Assembly (NCBI GenBank): GCA_016521575.1
Contig: JAEKDP010000001.1
Span: 725,894-789,893, forward strand
DNA length: 64,000 bases
Direction of reading: 5' to 3'
Source of the DNA: Rhodobacteraceae bacterium F11138
GTDB lineage: Bacteria > Pseudomonadota > Alphaproteobacteria > Rhodobacterales > Rhodobacteraceae
In this document: in pieces, positions 26,711-36,213 of the stretch
Numbering within the stretch: the first letter of the stretch is position 1
Layout of the letters: the number at the start of each line of letters is the position of its first letter
The notes under the pieces: model-generated
The model's database searches: none
The model's input: the letters and a program-made list of their open reading frames with translations, nothing else
What the model was told of the DNA's origin: nothing
Made by a program: the position numbers and the translations under genes

Positions 26711-28300
26711 ATGATGCGAGATCCAGGTGCCTATCTAGGGCGCGTTAGCAGGGGGCTTGTGACACTTGCCTTTGTGGCTGCGGCAGCGACTGCCAGCGCG
26801 CAGGACAAACCGAATATCTTGGTGATCTGGGGCGATGACATCGGCCAGTCCAATATCTCGGCGTATACGATGGGTCTGATGGGGTATCAGACGCCCAATA
26901 TCGACCGGGTCGCCAAGGAAGGCATGATCTTTACCGACTATTATGCCGAACAATCCTGCACGGCGGGGCGTTCAAGTTTCATCACCGGGCAATCGGTGTT
27001 CCGGACCGGCCTGTCCAAGGTCGGCATGCCCGGCGCCAAAGAAGGGATGCAGATCGAGGACCCGACCATTGCCGGCCTGCTCAAGGCGCAAGGCTATGCC
27101 ACGGGTCAGTTCGGCAAGAATCACCTGGGCGACCGGGATGAAATGCTGCCGACCAACAACGGCTTTGATGAATTTTTCGGCAATCTCTACCACCTGAATG
27201 CCGAGGAAGAACCCGAGCTTGAAGATTATCCCAAGGATCCGGAATTCCGTGAGAAGTTCGGCCCGCGTGGTGTCCTGCATTCGTTCGCCGATGGCGAGAT
27301 TCAGGATACCGGGCCACTGACCAAGAAGCGGATGGAAACCGTTGACGAAGAAACCATTGCCGGTGCGATTGATTTTATCAAGCGCAAGGAAGCCGAGGGT
27401 ACGCCCTGGTTCGTCTGGTGGAATGGCACCCGGATGCATTTCCGCACGCACGTCAAGGAAGAAATGCGCGACAAGGCGGATGAGATCGTCGGCAGCCATG
27501 TGGACGAATACCGCGCCGGCATGATCGAGCATGACATGCAGGTGGGGCAGCTTCTCGACCTGCTGGATGAACTGGGCATCGCGGATGAGACATTCGTGAT
27601 GTATTCCACCGATAACGGCCCGCACATGAACAGCTGGCCCGATGCGGCCATGACCCCGTTCCGTGGTGAAAAGAACACCAACTGGGAAGGCGGATTCCGT
27701 GTGCCCGCGATGGTGCGTTGGCCTGCCAAGATCGAGGCCGGTCAGGTTTCCAACGAGATCATGCACCACATGGACTGGCTGCCGACCTTCTTGGCGATGG
27801 CGGGCGTTCCCGACATCAAGGAGCAACTGCTCGAAGGCGTCACCGTGGCCGAAGTTGGCGGTGGGCGTGACTACAAGGTGCATCTGGATGGCTACAACAC
27901 GCTTCCCTATCTGCTGGGCGAAGAAGAGGAAACGCCGCGCAAGGAGATCTTCTATTTCTCTGATGACGGCGATCTGACGGCGCTGCGCTATGGTCCCTGG
28001 AAGGCGATTTTCCTTGAACACCGTTTCCCGCAGACCCTGCGCGCCTGGGCCGAACCCTGGACCGAACTGCGTATTCCGCTGCTGTTCAACCTGCGCCAGG
28101 ACCCTTACGAACGTTCGCAGATCACGTCGAATACCTATTACGACTGGTATCTCGATCATGTGTTCCTGCTGTTGCCGGCCGCGGCCTATGTCGACGAATT
28201 CCTGTCGACCTTTGCGGACTTCCCGCCGCGTCAGGTGCCGGGCAGCTTCACGATCGGCGATGCCAAGGACAAGATCCTGGGGTCGATCGGGTCCAAGTAA
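26711..28300 (+). CDS. Secreted arylsulfatase (sulfatase S1 family)
   Basis: A 529-residue sulfatase with a Sec signal ending ATASAQ near residue 31. Metal ligands WGDDIG (Asp 42-43) and the active-site motif CTAGR at residues 83-87 are present. The motif is CxAxR rather than the more common CxPxR; both are accepted forms for conversion of Cys to formylglycine. Further motifs are GQFGKNHLGD and STDNGPHMNSWPD. The natural sulfate ester is not shown. The closest general pattern is the arylsulfatase/choline-sulfatase-like group of marine bacteria. GGGAG lies before the ATG. No sulfatase-maturing enzyme is in the window. Confidence 0.92.
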   Translation: MMRDPGAYLGRVSRGLVTLAFVAAAATASAQDKPNILVIWGDDIGQSNISAYTMGLMGYQTPNIDRVAKEGMIFTDYYAEQSCTAGRSSFITGQSVFRTGLSKVGMPGAKEGMQIEDPTIAGLLKAQGYATGQFGKNHLGDRDEMLPTNNGFDEFFGNLYHLNAEEEPELEDYPKDPEFREKFGPRGVLHSFADGEIQDTGPLTKKRMETVDEETIAGAIDFIKRKEAEGTPWFVWWNGTRMHFRTHVKEEMRDKADEIVGSHVDEYRAGMIEHDMQVGQLLDLLDELGIADETFVMYSTDNGPHMNSWPDAAMTPFRGEKNTNWEGGFRVPAMVRWPAKIEAGQVSNEIMHHMDWLPTFLAMAGVPDIKEQLLEGVTVAEVGGGRDYKVHLDGYNTLPYLLGEEEETPRKEIFYFSDDGDLTALRYGPWKAIFLEHRFPQTLRAWAEPWTELRIPLLFNLRQDPYERSQITSNTYYDWYLDHVFLLLPAAAYVDEFLSTFADFPPRQVPGSFTIGDAKDKILGSIGSK

Positions 28301-28320
28301 CCTCCGATTGAAATTTTCCG

Positions 28321-28345
28321 GGGCCGCTCTGTTTCAGGGCGGCCC
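28321..28345 (+). terminator. Terminator-like hairpin after the arylsulfatase gene
   Basis: GGGCCGC (28321-28327) and GCGGCCC (28339-28345) form a seven-base stem with an 11-base loop, 20 bases after the stop codon, followed by TGTGCTTTT. Confidence 0.6.
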
Positions 28346-28391
28346 TGTGCTTTTGGGGCTTGCCGGTGCCGTGGCGAACTTGTCCGCCTTG

Positions 28392-29654
28392 TCAGGAAAC
28401 GGGGTTCAGCGGCGGAAGGCAGCCAGATGTCTGCTGCCTACGGGTCTGATTTTTGAGTTGGGACCGTAATTCGCAAAAGGCGCGCGTGGCGTCGGTCCAG
28501 AGTTCCGGTGCCGCATCGGGCGCGGTTCCATACCGTGCGGCCCCGAGCCTGGCCAGAGCATCGCGCATCTGCGCCTGTTGTTCCGTTGACGCATCGGGAA
28601 AAAAGCGCAGCCAGTGCGACAGGGTCAGCAGGGTCGCGGACAGGTTGCGGTCGCGCAGGGCCCGCAGAACCCGCCGCCGCGCGGCCGGTTCCGAGGCTTC
28701 CCTGTCCCGGCGCAGTTGTGCAAGATACGCGCCCATGCGGGGGCGCAGATACCGCAGCACCAGCCAGGCGATCAAAGCGGCCACCACGATGCAGGCCGCC
28801 AACAGCGCCAGGGTCTTGGCGGTGACCGGCGGTGTCGTCGCTGTCGCGGAGCCGGTGACCGTGACCGGGGTTGCCGCAAGACGGGCCGTTTCCACCTTGC
28901 CGCTGGTCAGGTTGTACCAGTCGAACGTGATTTCCGGCAGCAATGCAGTGCCGTTTTCTTGTGCGACATAGCTGACGGTTTCCACGCGATCGCCAGACAG
29001 GTCGCCGCGATCTTCGGTCTCGTTTACCACGGGGTCTTTGGGATAGGCGCGCAGAACATCCGTGACCGGGTCGGGAATCAACCGTGGGATCATCACCGCC
29101 GTCGTGCCCTGAATGTTCGCAGTTACGGTCCGTGTCACGGCATCCCCCGCAGTCAGATCCGTCTCTCCCTCAAGCGATTGCGTCAGGGTGAAATCCTGCG
29201 CCAGGATCAGGGGCGACAGGTCGCGGGCACCTTCGGGCAGCGTCGCGGCAAAGGAAATCGGGGGCAGGGCGACCGAATAGGCGATGGGCGCGGGCTGTCC
29301 GGGGTCGGCATAGCTGAGTTCGATCTTCCCGCCGGGCAGGGTAAATTCCCCCTCCCGAAGCGGATACAGGCGATAGGCGTTCTGCACCCCCGACCAGGTT
29401 TCACCATCTATGGTCTCGCTGACCGGGCCGCCTGCGCGTTGGGGCAGGCGAACCAGCAGACCCGGCATTTCGATATTGGGAAACACCGGGGCTTTGGGCA
29501 TCCAGGTTGGAACCAGAATCGTAATCCGCAGAATCAAAGGCTGCCCGACCACGGTGTCTGTGGCCTCCAGTTCGGCCGTCACTTTCGGGTCCTGGCGGGC
29601 GGATGCGGCACCGGCAAGGCAGGCCAGAACGAGGGCGATCAGAAACCGGATCAT
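28392..29654 (-). CDS. BatD-like protein
   Basis: A 420-residue protein with a Sec signal (IALVLACLAGAASARQ), beta-sandwich domains and one membrane helix near residues 280-305 (LLAACIVVAALIAWLVLRYL). SYADPGQPAPIAYSVALPPISF and the early LEATDTVVGQPLILRITI fit BatD (oxygen-tolerance) proteins. The C-terminal part is cytoplasmic and basic. It is the last gene of the moxR-bat operon and overlaps batB/C by four bases. Bat proteins are thought to act at the envelope in stress tolerance; the exact reaction is not known. Confidence 0.85.
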   Translation of the reverse strand: MIRFLIALVLACLAGAASARQDPKVTAELEATDTVVGQPLILRITILVPTWMPKAPVFPNIEMPGLLVRLPQRAGGPVSETIDGETWSGVQNAYRLYPLREGEFTLPGGKIELSYADPGQPAPIAYSVALPPISFAATLPEGARDLSPLILAQDFTLTQSLEGETDLTAGDAVTRTVTANIQGTTAVMIPRLIPDPVTDVLRAYPKDPVVNETEDRGDLSGDRVETVSYVAQENGTALLPEITFDWYNLTSGKVETARLAATPVTVTGSATATTPPVTAKTLALLAACIVVAALIAWLVLRYLRPRMGAYLAQLRRDREASEPAARRRVLRALRDRNLSATLLTLSHWLRFFPDASTEQQAQMRDALARLGAARYGTAPDAAPELWTDATRAFCELRSQLKNQTRRQQTSGCLPPLNPVS

Positions 29655-31162
29655 TCAGCGTCTCCTGAATTGTCCAGCAGGAAGCGGCTGCGCAGAAAGT
29701 CGCCCATGTCCGTATCGATACTGTCCAGCCATTGTTCGGTGTTCAGCGGTCTTTGGTCTTGGGTCGACGCTTCGATCTGGGTTTCGGCGCCGCGATTGTC
29801 TTCGTTGTCGAACACGATCTCATCCGCGCCGATCCCGCTGTTCTCGCCGGTATCGGATTCTTCCCGTGCGGTTTCGACATAGTCGACAATGGCCCAGGCG
29901 ATGTCGCGGTTGGTTGTTGCGCCGGGAAAGCCGGGTTCCCGTTCCAGCGCGGTTTCGAACGCCCGGGCACCGGCGCGGTATTCGCGGTTGCGCAGCCGGG
30001 CGACGCCCTCGGCAAAGGCGGCGGCCGCAGTCGTTTGTCCGGCGAACAGTTCGGCTGCGGCTTCATACTGGCCGGCCTTCAGCATGGCCTGCCCACGCCA
30101 CATGGGGTCTGTGAACAGTGTCGCCGCGCGGCTGTAATCCATGTTCTCATAGGCCAGCCGCCCCTGTTGATCGGGCGTCAGGAACCAGTCGCGCCAGCCA
30201 TCGGCCCGAACGCTTTGGGGCAGGTTGAGGGCAAGCAACAGCAACCCGACGCCGCCCCAGCGCATGGTCCAGCCCCGCCGGAACCAGAACAGCGCCAACA
30301 ACGCGGCGGGCCAAATGAACCAGATGCCCCGGTCCTTCCATGCCAGCCGTTCATCGGCCAGCAAGGCCGCGCGATGGGCCGCGCGCAGGCGGCGCTCGAT
30401 CTGGTGGATGTCGCGGTCGTCCGGCGTCAGATGCACGACCGTGGCCCAGTCCAGCTGACGGGTCTGGGGCAGCGCGCTATCGGGCGGCAAGGCAAGCAGG
30501 ACCACCATGGGGGGGGCTTCGGGCGCATTCAGCGCCGCCACGGCATCGGGGGACAGATCGTCCAGCACAAACAGCACCGCACCGTCCTGTTCGGCGCTGG
30601 CCAGAAGGTCGACCGCCAGCGCCAGCGCGCCTTCGGCATCATCGCCGGGTCTGGGCATCACCGCCGGGCTCAGACCGTCCAGCAGCGGGCGCAGGATGTC
30701 GGGATCTTCGGTCAGGGGGGCAACCTGATGGGCGCTGCCAGCATAGGCGATCAACCCGGTGCGCGCACCGGCTCGGGCCGCGATCAGGTCCAGAATCTTG
30801 AACCGGGCGCGATCCAGGCGGCTGGGCGGCAAATCGGTGGCTTCCATCGACTCGGTGACTTTGAGCGCCACGACCAGAGGGGCGGTTTCGGCAGTCAGGG
30901 GGTCGGGGGTCCGGCTCCAGGTCGGCCCGGCGGCCGCCAGCGTCAGCAGCGCCAGCGCCGCTGCCACCGTGTCGATGGGATACAGGCGGCGGGTTCGTGT
31001 CGCGCCAACCTGCAACGCGGCCGCCAGGTGCGGGGCGATGTTGTCCGGAAGCTGCGATTGCACCCTGCGTTTCGGGCGCGCCATGTACCAGATCGCGGCA
31101 AGCACGATCAGGGCCAGCAGGCAGGCGGGGCGGATGAAGTGAAAGGCGGCAAGTGTATCCAT
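29651..31162 (-). CDS. BatB/BatC-like fusion: VWA-fold domain plus TPR region
   Basis: A 503-residue membrane protein. Two N-terminal helices are followed by a von Willebrand A-like domain (about residues 95-260), two more helices (about 275-325) and TPR-like repeats (GRLAYENMDYSRAATLF, AMLKAGQYEAAAELF, FETALEREPGFPGATTNRDIAW) as in BatC. The metal site that reads DxSxS in BatA here reads VALKVTESM (residues 98-106), with Lys in place of the first Asp. It overlaps batA by one base (TGATG). A GTG six codons upstream is also in frame. Confidence 0.82.
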   Translation of the reverse strand: MDTLAAFHFIRPACLLALIVLAAIWYMARPKRRVQSQLPDNIAPHLAAALQVGATRTRRLYPIDTVAAALALLTLAAAGPTWSRTPDPLTAETAPLVVALKVTESMEATDLPPSRLDRARFKILDLIAARAGARTGLIAYAGSAHQVAPLTEDPDILRPLLDGLSPAVMPRPGDDAEGALALAVDLLASAEQDGAVLFVLDDLSPDAVAALNAPEAPPMVVLLALPPDSALPQTRQLDWATVVHLTPDDRDIHQIERRLRAAHRAALLADERLAWKDRGIWFIWPAALLALFWFRRGWTMRWGGVGLLLLALNLPQSVRADGWRDWFLTPDQQGRLAYENMDYSRAATLFTDPMWRGQAMLKAGQYEAAAELFAGQTTAAAAFAEGVARLRNREYRAGARAFETALEREPGFPGATTNRDIAWAIVDYVETAREESDTGENSGIGADEIVFDNEDNRGAETQIEASTQDQRPLNTEQWLDSIDTDMGDFLRSRFLLDNSGDAE

Positions 31163-32142
31163 CACGCGGTCCTGCGCCACGCGGCGATCTGCAACGCACC
31201 CAGCGCCGCAAGCCCGACCAGAACCGCGATCCCGGCGGGAACCCAGGACAAGTCCCGACGCGGCCGATAGCTGCTTTGTTCGGTGATACGCGGTGTCATG
31301 GCATTGATCCGGTCATAGACCTGCCGGAGTGCTGCGGCGTCATCGGCATAGAAATAGGCCCCGCCCGTGCGCTGCGCGATGTCCTGAAGGGTTGCCAGAT
31401 CGACCCGGTCCGCGCCGTCGCCTTGCGGGTCGCCCACGCCGATGGTCTGAATGACCACCCCCCGGTCGGCGGCAATCGCCGCGGCGTTGATGGGGGGAAC
31501 GCGGCTGTTGGTGTCCGCCCCGTCGCTGAGCAGGATCATCAGCCGCTCCCGAACATCGCTGGCCTGAAATGTGCGCAACCCCAACCCGATCGCATCCCCG
31601 AGCGCGGTGTTCGGGCCCGCCATGCCGACAACGGTCTGGTCCAGGAACCCGTCAAGCCCGGTCAGGTCATCGGTGAACGGAGCCTGCACAAAGGCGCGGG
31701 TGCCGAATACGATCAGCGCCATGCGATCACCGTCGCGCGCGGCGATGAAATCCCTGAGCACGGCTTTGACGGCGGCCAGCCGCTGTTGTTTCTGCCCGTC
31801 CGGCAAGACAAAATCCTTTGCATCCATCGAACCCGAGATATCCAGGGCAAGCACGATGTCGCGCGCCGATTTCTCGATCACGACCGGTTCGCCCAGGCGT
31901 TCGGGCCGGGCCAGGGCCAGCACGATCAACCCCCAGATCAGCGTCGCCGCAGCCATCTGCCAGAAACCCCGGCGCGGGATGCTGGACCCTTGCCGCGCCT
32001 GCGCGCCGGCGGTTTCGGTCAATTGGCGAAAGAACGGCACACGGGTCGCGGTGATCCGTTCGCGATGCGGCGGCGCAAACCGCCAGACCAGCCAGGGCAG
32101 GGGCCACAGCAGCAACATCCAGGGGAACGCCAGCGTGATCAT
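31162..32142 (-). CDS. BatA-like VWA domain protein
   Basis: A 326-residue inner-membrane protein with helices near residues 5-22, 60-80 and at the C-terminus, and a VWA domain between. The MIDAS metal site is intact: LALDISGSMDAKD with Asp101, Ser103 and Ser105, then GPNTALGDAI (Thr) and LLSDGADTNS (Asp). The start at 32142 gives the family start (ITLAFPWMLLLWPLPWLVW). It overlaps the DUF4381 gene by four bases. Confidence 0.9.
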   Translation of the reverse strand: MITLAFPWMLLLWPLPWLVWRFAPPHRERITATRVPFFRQLTETAGAQARQGSSIPRRGFWQMAAATLIWGLIVLALARPERLGEPVVIEKSARDIVLALDISGSMDAKDFVLPDGQKQQRLAAVKAVLRDFIAARDGDRMALIVFGTRAFVQAPFTDDLTGLDGFLDQTVVGMAGPNTALGDAIGLGLRTFQASDVRERLMILLSDGADTNSRVPPINAAAIAADRGVVIQTIGVGDPQGDGADRVDLATLQDIAQRTGGAYFYADDAAALRQVYDRINAMTPRITEQSSYRPRRDLSWVPAGIAVLVGLAALGALQIAAWRRTA

Positions 32143-32618
32143 GCGGCACCGGGCTGTGGGGCGCGGTGCCGCATGATCCAATCCTTCGCCAGGTTCGACA
32201 GACCGGGCTGTGGATCGCAATCCCGATAAGGTGCCTGTGCCAACACCTGTCCCGGCCCTTGGGAAAAACCGTTGCCGGACATGGTGCGATCCAGAAACGC
32301 CAGCCAGTTGGCCCCGGTCAATCCGGCGATCTGGCTGCGTGGAAAAGCCATCAGCGCGGTGCGGCGCAATACGGCCGCTATGGCTGCGGGGTCTTCTCCC
32401 GCGGCTTGCAGGGCGCGCAAGGCGGCCCGGCGATAGGCGCTCGCTTGCCGGTGCCGAAGCATCCGGCGCAGCCAAAGCGCGACCACCGCCAGCACGGCAA
32501 TGCCCAGCCATACCCATCCCACGGTCTGGGGTATCATCGGTACGGGGGGTGGTTCGGGCACCGGCTCAAGCCGGTCCAGCAGCTGCACCAGGGTCAGACC
32601 GTCCAGATCGGGCGTCAT
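32139..32618 (-). CDS. DUF4381 domain protein of the Bat operon
   Basis: A 159-residue protein with one membrane helix (GWVWLGIAVLAVVALWLRRM, about residues 33-53) and a cytoplasmic helical tail ending AKDWIMRHRAPQPGAA. DLDGLTLVQLLDRLEPVPEPPPVPMIPQT is the family-like N-terminus. DUF4381 genes commonly lie between the DUF58 and VWA genes of Bat operons, as here. It overlaps both neighbours by four bases. Function is unknown. Confidence 0.8.
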   Translation of the reverse strand: MTPDLDGLTLVQLLDRLEPVPEPPPVPMIPQTVGWVWLGIAVLAVVALWLRRMLRHRQASAYRRAALRALQAAGEDPAAIAAVLRRTALMAFPRSQIAGLTGANWLAFLDRTMSGNGFSQGPGQVLAQAPYRDCDPQPGLSNLAKDWIMRHRAPQPGAA

Positions 32619-33571
32619 CGCGGCCCCCTGGCGTGGCCAAACAGGCGGTGCAGCTGTTCGAGTGCCGGGGCATCGGTGTCCAGCGGCAGAAACGGCAATC
32701 CGTATTTGCGCGCCCATCCCGCCACGCGGTCCAGACGCCCGGTCAGCATGTCCTGCAGGCGCTGGCGGGTGTCGTCGGCAGAGCCGTCCAGTTCAGCCTG
32801 CAATTCGCCATCGGACGCGACCAGCCGGAAGCGCGCGGGCAGGGTCCGACCCAGCGTATCCGTGACGCTGAAGAGCAGGACATCGTTGTTCTGCGCCAGT
32901 CGGCGTATCAGGGGTTCGGTGGTTTCATCGGTCCCGTCGAAATCGGAAAAAACCAGCACCAGGTAATTGGTCTTGGCGATCCGGCTGGCTGCCTGCAGAA
33001 CGCGGTTCAGGGTGTCCGGTGCCGTGGCGCGGGCCTGGGCATGCAGGCGCTGGTTGGCCTCGGCCATGCTGGCCAGCAGCCGATACAACGCCCCTGGCGA
33101 CCGGATCGGGCGGTGCTCGGCGATGGTGCTGTCGCCAAACACCAGCCCGCCAACCCGGTCGCCCTGCGCCAGCAGGCGGTGCGCGGCGATGGCGGCGGCT
33201 TCGGCGGCGACGACGGATTTCATGTATTGGCGGCTGCCGAAAAACATCGACATGCGCTGATCCACCAGCACCAGCGTGGGGCGGTCGCGCTCTTCTGTAT
33301 AGACGCGGACATGGGGTTTGCCGGTCCGGGCCGTGACTTTCCAGTCTATGGTTCGGATGTCGTCGCCGGTCTGGTAGCCGCGCAATTCCTCAAAGTTCAG
33401 CCCGCGCCCGCGCAGCTTGCTGGCGTGCCGCCCGTTCAGGACCGAATGCGCCGGCTGGCGCGGCAACAGGCTGAGACTGCGGGCCCCATTTCCAAGTCGC
33501 AACAAGTGGCGCAGATCCACGTGGATACGGGGATCGCGGCCCGTTGCATCCTGTGGCCCGGCCGGCGTCAT
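32615..33571 (-). CDS. DUF58 domain protein
   Basis: A 318-residue protein with the DUF58 signature FEELRGYQTGDDIRTIDWKVTARTGKPHVR at about residues 58-87 and a VWA-like fold with VDQRMSMFFGS. DUF58 proteins are constant partners of MoxR ATPases. A TTG 39 bases upstream would add 13 residues but overlap moxR; the ATG at 33571 leaves a 16-base gap and is preferred. The Ser of the expected DxSxSM site reads VDQRMSMFF, so the metal site is partly changed. Confidence 0.86.
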   Translation of the reverse strand: MTPAGPQDATGRDPRIHVDLRHLLRLGNGARSLSLLPRQPAHSVLNGRHASKLRGRGLNFEELRGYQTGDDIRTIDWKVTARTGKPHVRVYTEERDRPTLVLVDQRMSMFFGSRQYMKSVVAAEAAAIAAHRLLAQGDRVGGLVFGDSTIAEHRPIRSPGALYRLLASMAEANQRLHAQARATAPDTLNRVLQAASRIAKTNYLVLVFSDFDGTDETTEPLIRRLAQNNDVLLFSVTDTLGRTLPARFRLVASDGELQAELDGSADDTRQRLQDMLTGRLDRVAGWARKYGLPFLPLDTDAPALEQLHRLFGHARGPR

Positions 33572-33587
33572 GTTCGATCTTTCGCGA

Positions 33588-34577
33588 TCACGGCAGAGCC
33601 ACCAGTTCAAGCATCCTGTCGGTAATATTATCGACGCTCATGCCGTCCCCCTGTGCTTCGTAGCTGGGCGCGATGCGGTGGCGGAACACGTCATGGGCGA
33701 TGGCCCGTATGTCCTGCGGGTCGACATAGTCCCGCCCGGCCAGCCAGGCATGGGCGCGGCCGCATTTGTCCAGCGCCAATGACGCCCGCGGGCTGGCCCC
33801 CACCGCGATCCAGCGCGCCAGATCGGCATCCAGCGCGGTCGGGGTCCGGGTGGCATAGACCAGATCAGCCATATAGCGGTCGATCGCGTCCGAAACGTGG
33901 ATTTGCCCGATCTCGGCGCGGGCCTCGAAAACAGCCTCTTGCGGCACGACGCCGGGGTCCGGGCGGGCGGTGGATTTTTCTGTCGCTGCAAGGGCGGCAA
34001 TCTCTTCGCCGCGCACCAGCCGGATCACGTCGACCTCGTCCTCGACGGGGGGGTAGGTGATGTTCACATGCATCAGAAAGCGGTCGGTCTGGGCTTCGGG
34101 CAAGGGATAGGTGCCTTCCTGTTCGATCGGGTTCTGCGTGGCCATCACGATGAACAGCGGCTCCATCCGATGGGTGGTACCCGCGACCGTGACCTGGCGT
34201 TCCTCCATCGCTTCCAGCAAGGCGGCCTGTACCTTGGCCGGGGCACGGTTGATTTCGTCGGCCAGCACGATGTTGGCAAAGATCGGGCCGGGGTCGAACC
34301 GGAATTCCGAGGCACCATCGGTCTGGTGGTATATTTCGGTGCCGGTCACGTCGGATGGCAACAGGTCGGGCGTGAACTGGATGCGGCTGAATTTTGCATC
34401 CAGGTTCTTGGCCATGGCCTTGATCGCGCGGGTCTTGGCCAGACCGGGAAGCCCTTCGACCAGCAAATTGCCATTGGCCAACAGGCCGATCACCAGTCGG
34501 TCGATCACGTCTGCCTGTCCGATGATCGATTGCGACATGCGGTGCCTGAGGTCCCTGATCTGTTCATGTGCGCGCAT
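33588..34577 (-). CDS. MoxR-family AAA+ ATPase
   Basis: A 329-residue ATPase with Walker [15 protein letters not shown] (about residues 43-56), Walker [20 protein letters not shown], sensor [23 protein letters not shown] and the C-terminal lid. MoxR proteins act as chaperones on VWA proteins, which fits the six-gene operon it heads. It is divergent from fmt; the 232-base intergenic region must hold the operon promoter. I could not find a clear -35/-10 pair. Confidence 0.93.
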   Translation of the reverse strand: MRAHEQIRDLRHRMSQSIIGQADVIDRLVIGLLANGNLLVEGLPGLAKTRAIKAMAKNLDAKFSRIQFTPDLLPSDVTGTEIYHQTDGASEFRFDPGPIFANIVLADEINRAPAKVQAALLEAMEERQVTVAGTTHRMEPLFIVMATQNPIEQEGTYPLPEAQTDRFLMHVNITYPPVEDEVDVIRLVRGEEIAALAATEKSTARPDPGVVPQEAVFEARAEIGQIHVSDAIDRYMADLVYATRTPTALDADLARWIAVGASPRASLALDKCGRAHAWLAGRDYVDPQDIRAIAHDVFRHRIAPSYEAQGDGMSVDNITDRMLELVALP

Positions 34578-34809
34578 CAAAGTGTCCCTGGATGTTGTGG
34601 CAATCTGTGTAACACATCGCCCGGTTGAATCGCAGTCTAGTGCAACGGGGCCCATCGGCAAAGGGCGCGATGGGCCGGGCAAACTGTGGCATGGTGTTCC
34701 CGCGCCGCAGGTCGTAAAACCGCGTGTACGGGCGACGCCGCCCACCTGGGCAAGGCCGGGCTTGCCAAAGGCAGCGGTCGGGGTGATGCACAGACACAAG
34801 GACGATACC

Positions 34810-35724
34810 ATGCGCGTGATATTCATGGGAACGCCGGATTTTTCCGTGCCGGTGCTGCAGGCGCTGGCCGATGCCGGGCATGAGATCGTTGCGGTCTATT
34901 GTCAGCCGCCGCGCCCGGCCGGACGCGGCAAGAAGAACCGGCCCAGCCCGGTGCAGGCGCGTGCCGAGGCATTGGGCCTGCCGGTGCGTCATCCCGTTTC
35001 GCTGAAAACAGCCGAAGCGCAGGCCGAGTTCGCTGCGTTTCAACCTGAAATCGCAGTCGTGGTGGCCTATGGGTTGATCCTGCCGCAGGCGGTTCTTGAT
35101 ATTCCGCCCCGGGGCTGTCTGAACATTCATGCCAGCCTGTTGCCGCGCTGGCGCGGGGCGGCTCCGATCCATCGGGCGATCATGGCAGGGGATGCCGAAA
35201 CCGGCGTGTGCATCATGCGGATGGAGGCCGGTCTGGACACCGGGCCGGTTCTGATGCGCAAGGCGATTGCGATCGCGGATACGGAAACAACCGGTACGCT
35301 GCACGACCGGCTGTCGGCGCTGGGGGCGGATCTGATCGTGCAGGCGTTGGCGGCGCTGCCGGACCTGACGTTGCGGCCGCAGCCTGCTGAGGGGGTCACC
35401 TATGCCGAAAAGATCGACAAGGCCGAGGCGCGCATCGACTGGACCCGTCCGGCGCAGGTGGTCGACCGTCAGATCCGCGCCCTGTCGCCCTTTCCCGGCG
35501 CGTGGACCGAAATCGGCGCGTCAAGGGTCAAGCTGTTGGCGTCTCGCGTGGCTTCGGGGCAGGGTGCCCCCGGTCTGGTGCTGGATGATGCGCTGACCGT
35601 GGCCTGTGGCGAGGGCGCCATTTCGATCCTGCATCTGCAGCGCGCGGGCAAGGGCGCACAGGATACTGAAACCTTCCTGCGCGGGTGGCCGGTGCCTGCC
35701 GGTACGCAGTTGAGGGTTGAATAG
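34810..35724 (+). CDS. fmt: Methionyl-tRNA formyltransferase
   Basis: Transfers a formyl group from 10-formyltetrahydrofolate to initiator Met-tRNA. The 304-residue protein starts [17 protein letters not shown] and has [22 protein letters not shown] (the folate site with Asn-Ile-His), [17 protein letters not shown] and the C-terminal domain with INRIDWTR-like [18 protein letters not shown]. Length is normal. Unusually for many bacteria, peptide deformylase (def) does not lie directly upstream within the window. Two tiny membrane protein genes follow immediately. Confidence 0.95.
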   Translation: MRVIFMGTPDFSVPVLQALADAGHEIVAVYCQPPRPAGRGKKNRPSPVQARAEALGLPVRHPVSLKTAEAQAEFAAFQPEIAVVVAYGLILPQAVLDIPPRGCLNIHASLLPRWRGAAPIHRAIMAGDAETGVCIMRMEAGLDTGPVLMRKAIAIADTETTGTLHDRLSALGADLIVQALAALPDLTLRPQPAEGVTYAEKIDKAEARIDWTRPAQVVDRQIRALSPFPGAWTEIGASRVKLLASRVASGQGAPGLVLDDALTVACGEGAISILHLQRAGKGAQDTETFLRGWPVPAGTQLRVE

Positions 35725-35961
35725 ATGTTTCCCGTACTGATCGGCACTGTCGTGATCGCCGGCATTGTCGGTTACCTGTCGGAAAAGACCGGTTTCACCC
35801 GCAATGGATATCTGCCCTCGATCATCATTTGCGTCGGCGGAGCGTTCCTGTTCTACTTTGTCCGTATCATGTTCGGCATCGGATTTGGCAGCGCGGGGAT
35901 GAATGCGATCGTTTCCTCGGTCGGCGCGTTGATCATCGTGCCGACACATTGGCGCAGGTAG
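35725..35961 (+). CDS. Small membrane protein, GlsB/YeaQ-like
   Basis: A 78-residue protein with two to three hydrophobic segments (VLIGTVVIAGIVGYL, IIICVGGAFLFYFVRIMFGI, NAIVSSVGALIIV). GIVGYLSEKTGFTRNGYLPS and the pattern of glycine helices resemble the GlsB/YeaQ/YmgE group of small membrane proteins. It begins on the base after the fmt stop codon and is followed by another small gene after five bases. Function is unknown. Confidence 0.6.
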   Translation: MFPVLIGTVVIAGIVGYLSEKTGFTRNGYLPSIIICVGGAFLFYFVRIMFGIGFGSAGMNAIVSSVGALIIVPTHWRR

Positions 35962-35966
35962 GACGC

Positions 35967-36200
35967 ATGAATATCATTGCCCTGATCATCGTCGGTGCCG
36001 CTGCCGGGTTTCTGGCAACCCGGTTGATGCGGGTTGATGCGGATATTCCGACCACCATGTTCATCGGGATCGTGGGCGCGCTGATCGGCGGGTTGATCCT
36101 GCGCACGCTGGTGTCGGTGATGGGCGCGTTGTCCGGTTTTGTCGGCGCGGTGTTGGGGGCGATGTTGCTGATATGGCTGTGGCGTCGGTTCCGGCGCTGA
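35967..36200 (+). CDS. Small membrane protein, GlsB/YeaQ/YmgE family
   Basis: A 77-residue protein with three glycine-rich hydrophobic segments: IIALIIVGAAAGFLATRLM, TTMFIGIVGALIGGLIL and FVGAVLGAMLLIWLWRRF. This is the shape and spacing of the transglycosylase-associated GlsB/YeaQ/YmgE family, whose members are stress-linked but of unknown action. It is co-transcribed with fmt and the previous small gene, and converges on the TRIC-type gene. Confidence 0.75.
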   Translation: MNIIALIIVGAAAGFLATRLMRVDADIPTTMFIGIVGALIGGLILRTLVSVMGALSGFVGAVLGAMLLIWLWRRFRR

Positions 36201-36213
36201 TACGCGGCCTGTG

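Noticed and set aside
32139-34577. Bat operon read as a methanol dehydrogenase (mox) cluster
   Set aside because: No methanol dehydrogenase or its cytochrome is present; moxR with DUF58 and VWA genes is the common Bat arrangement.
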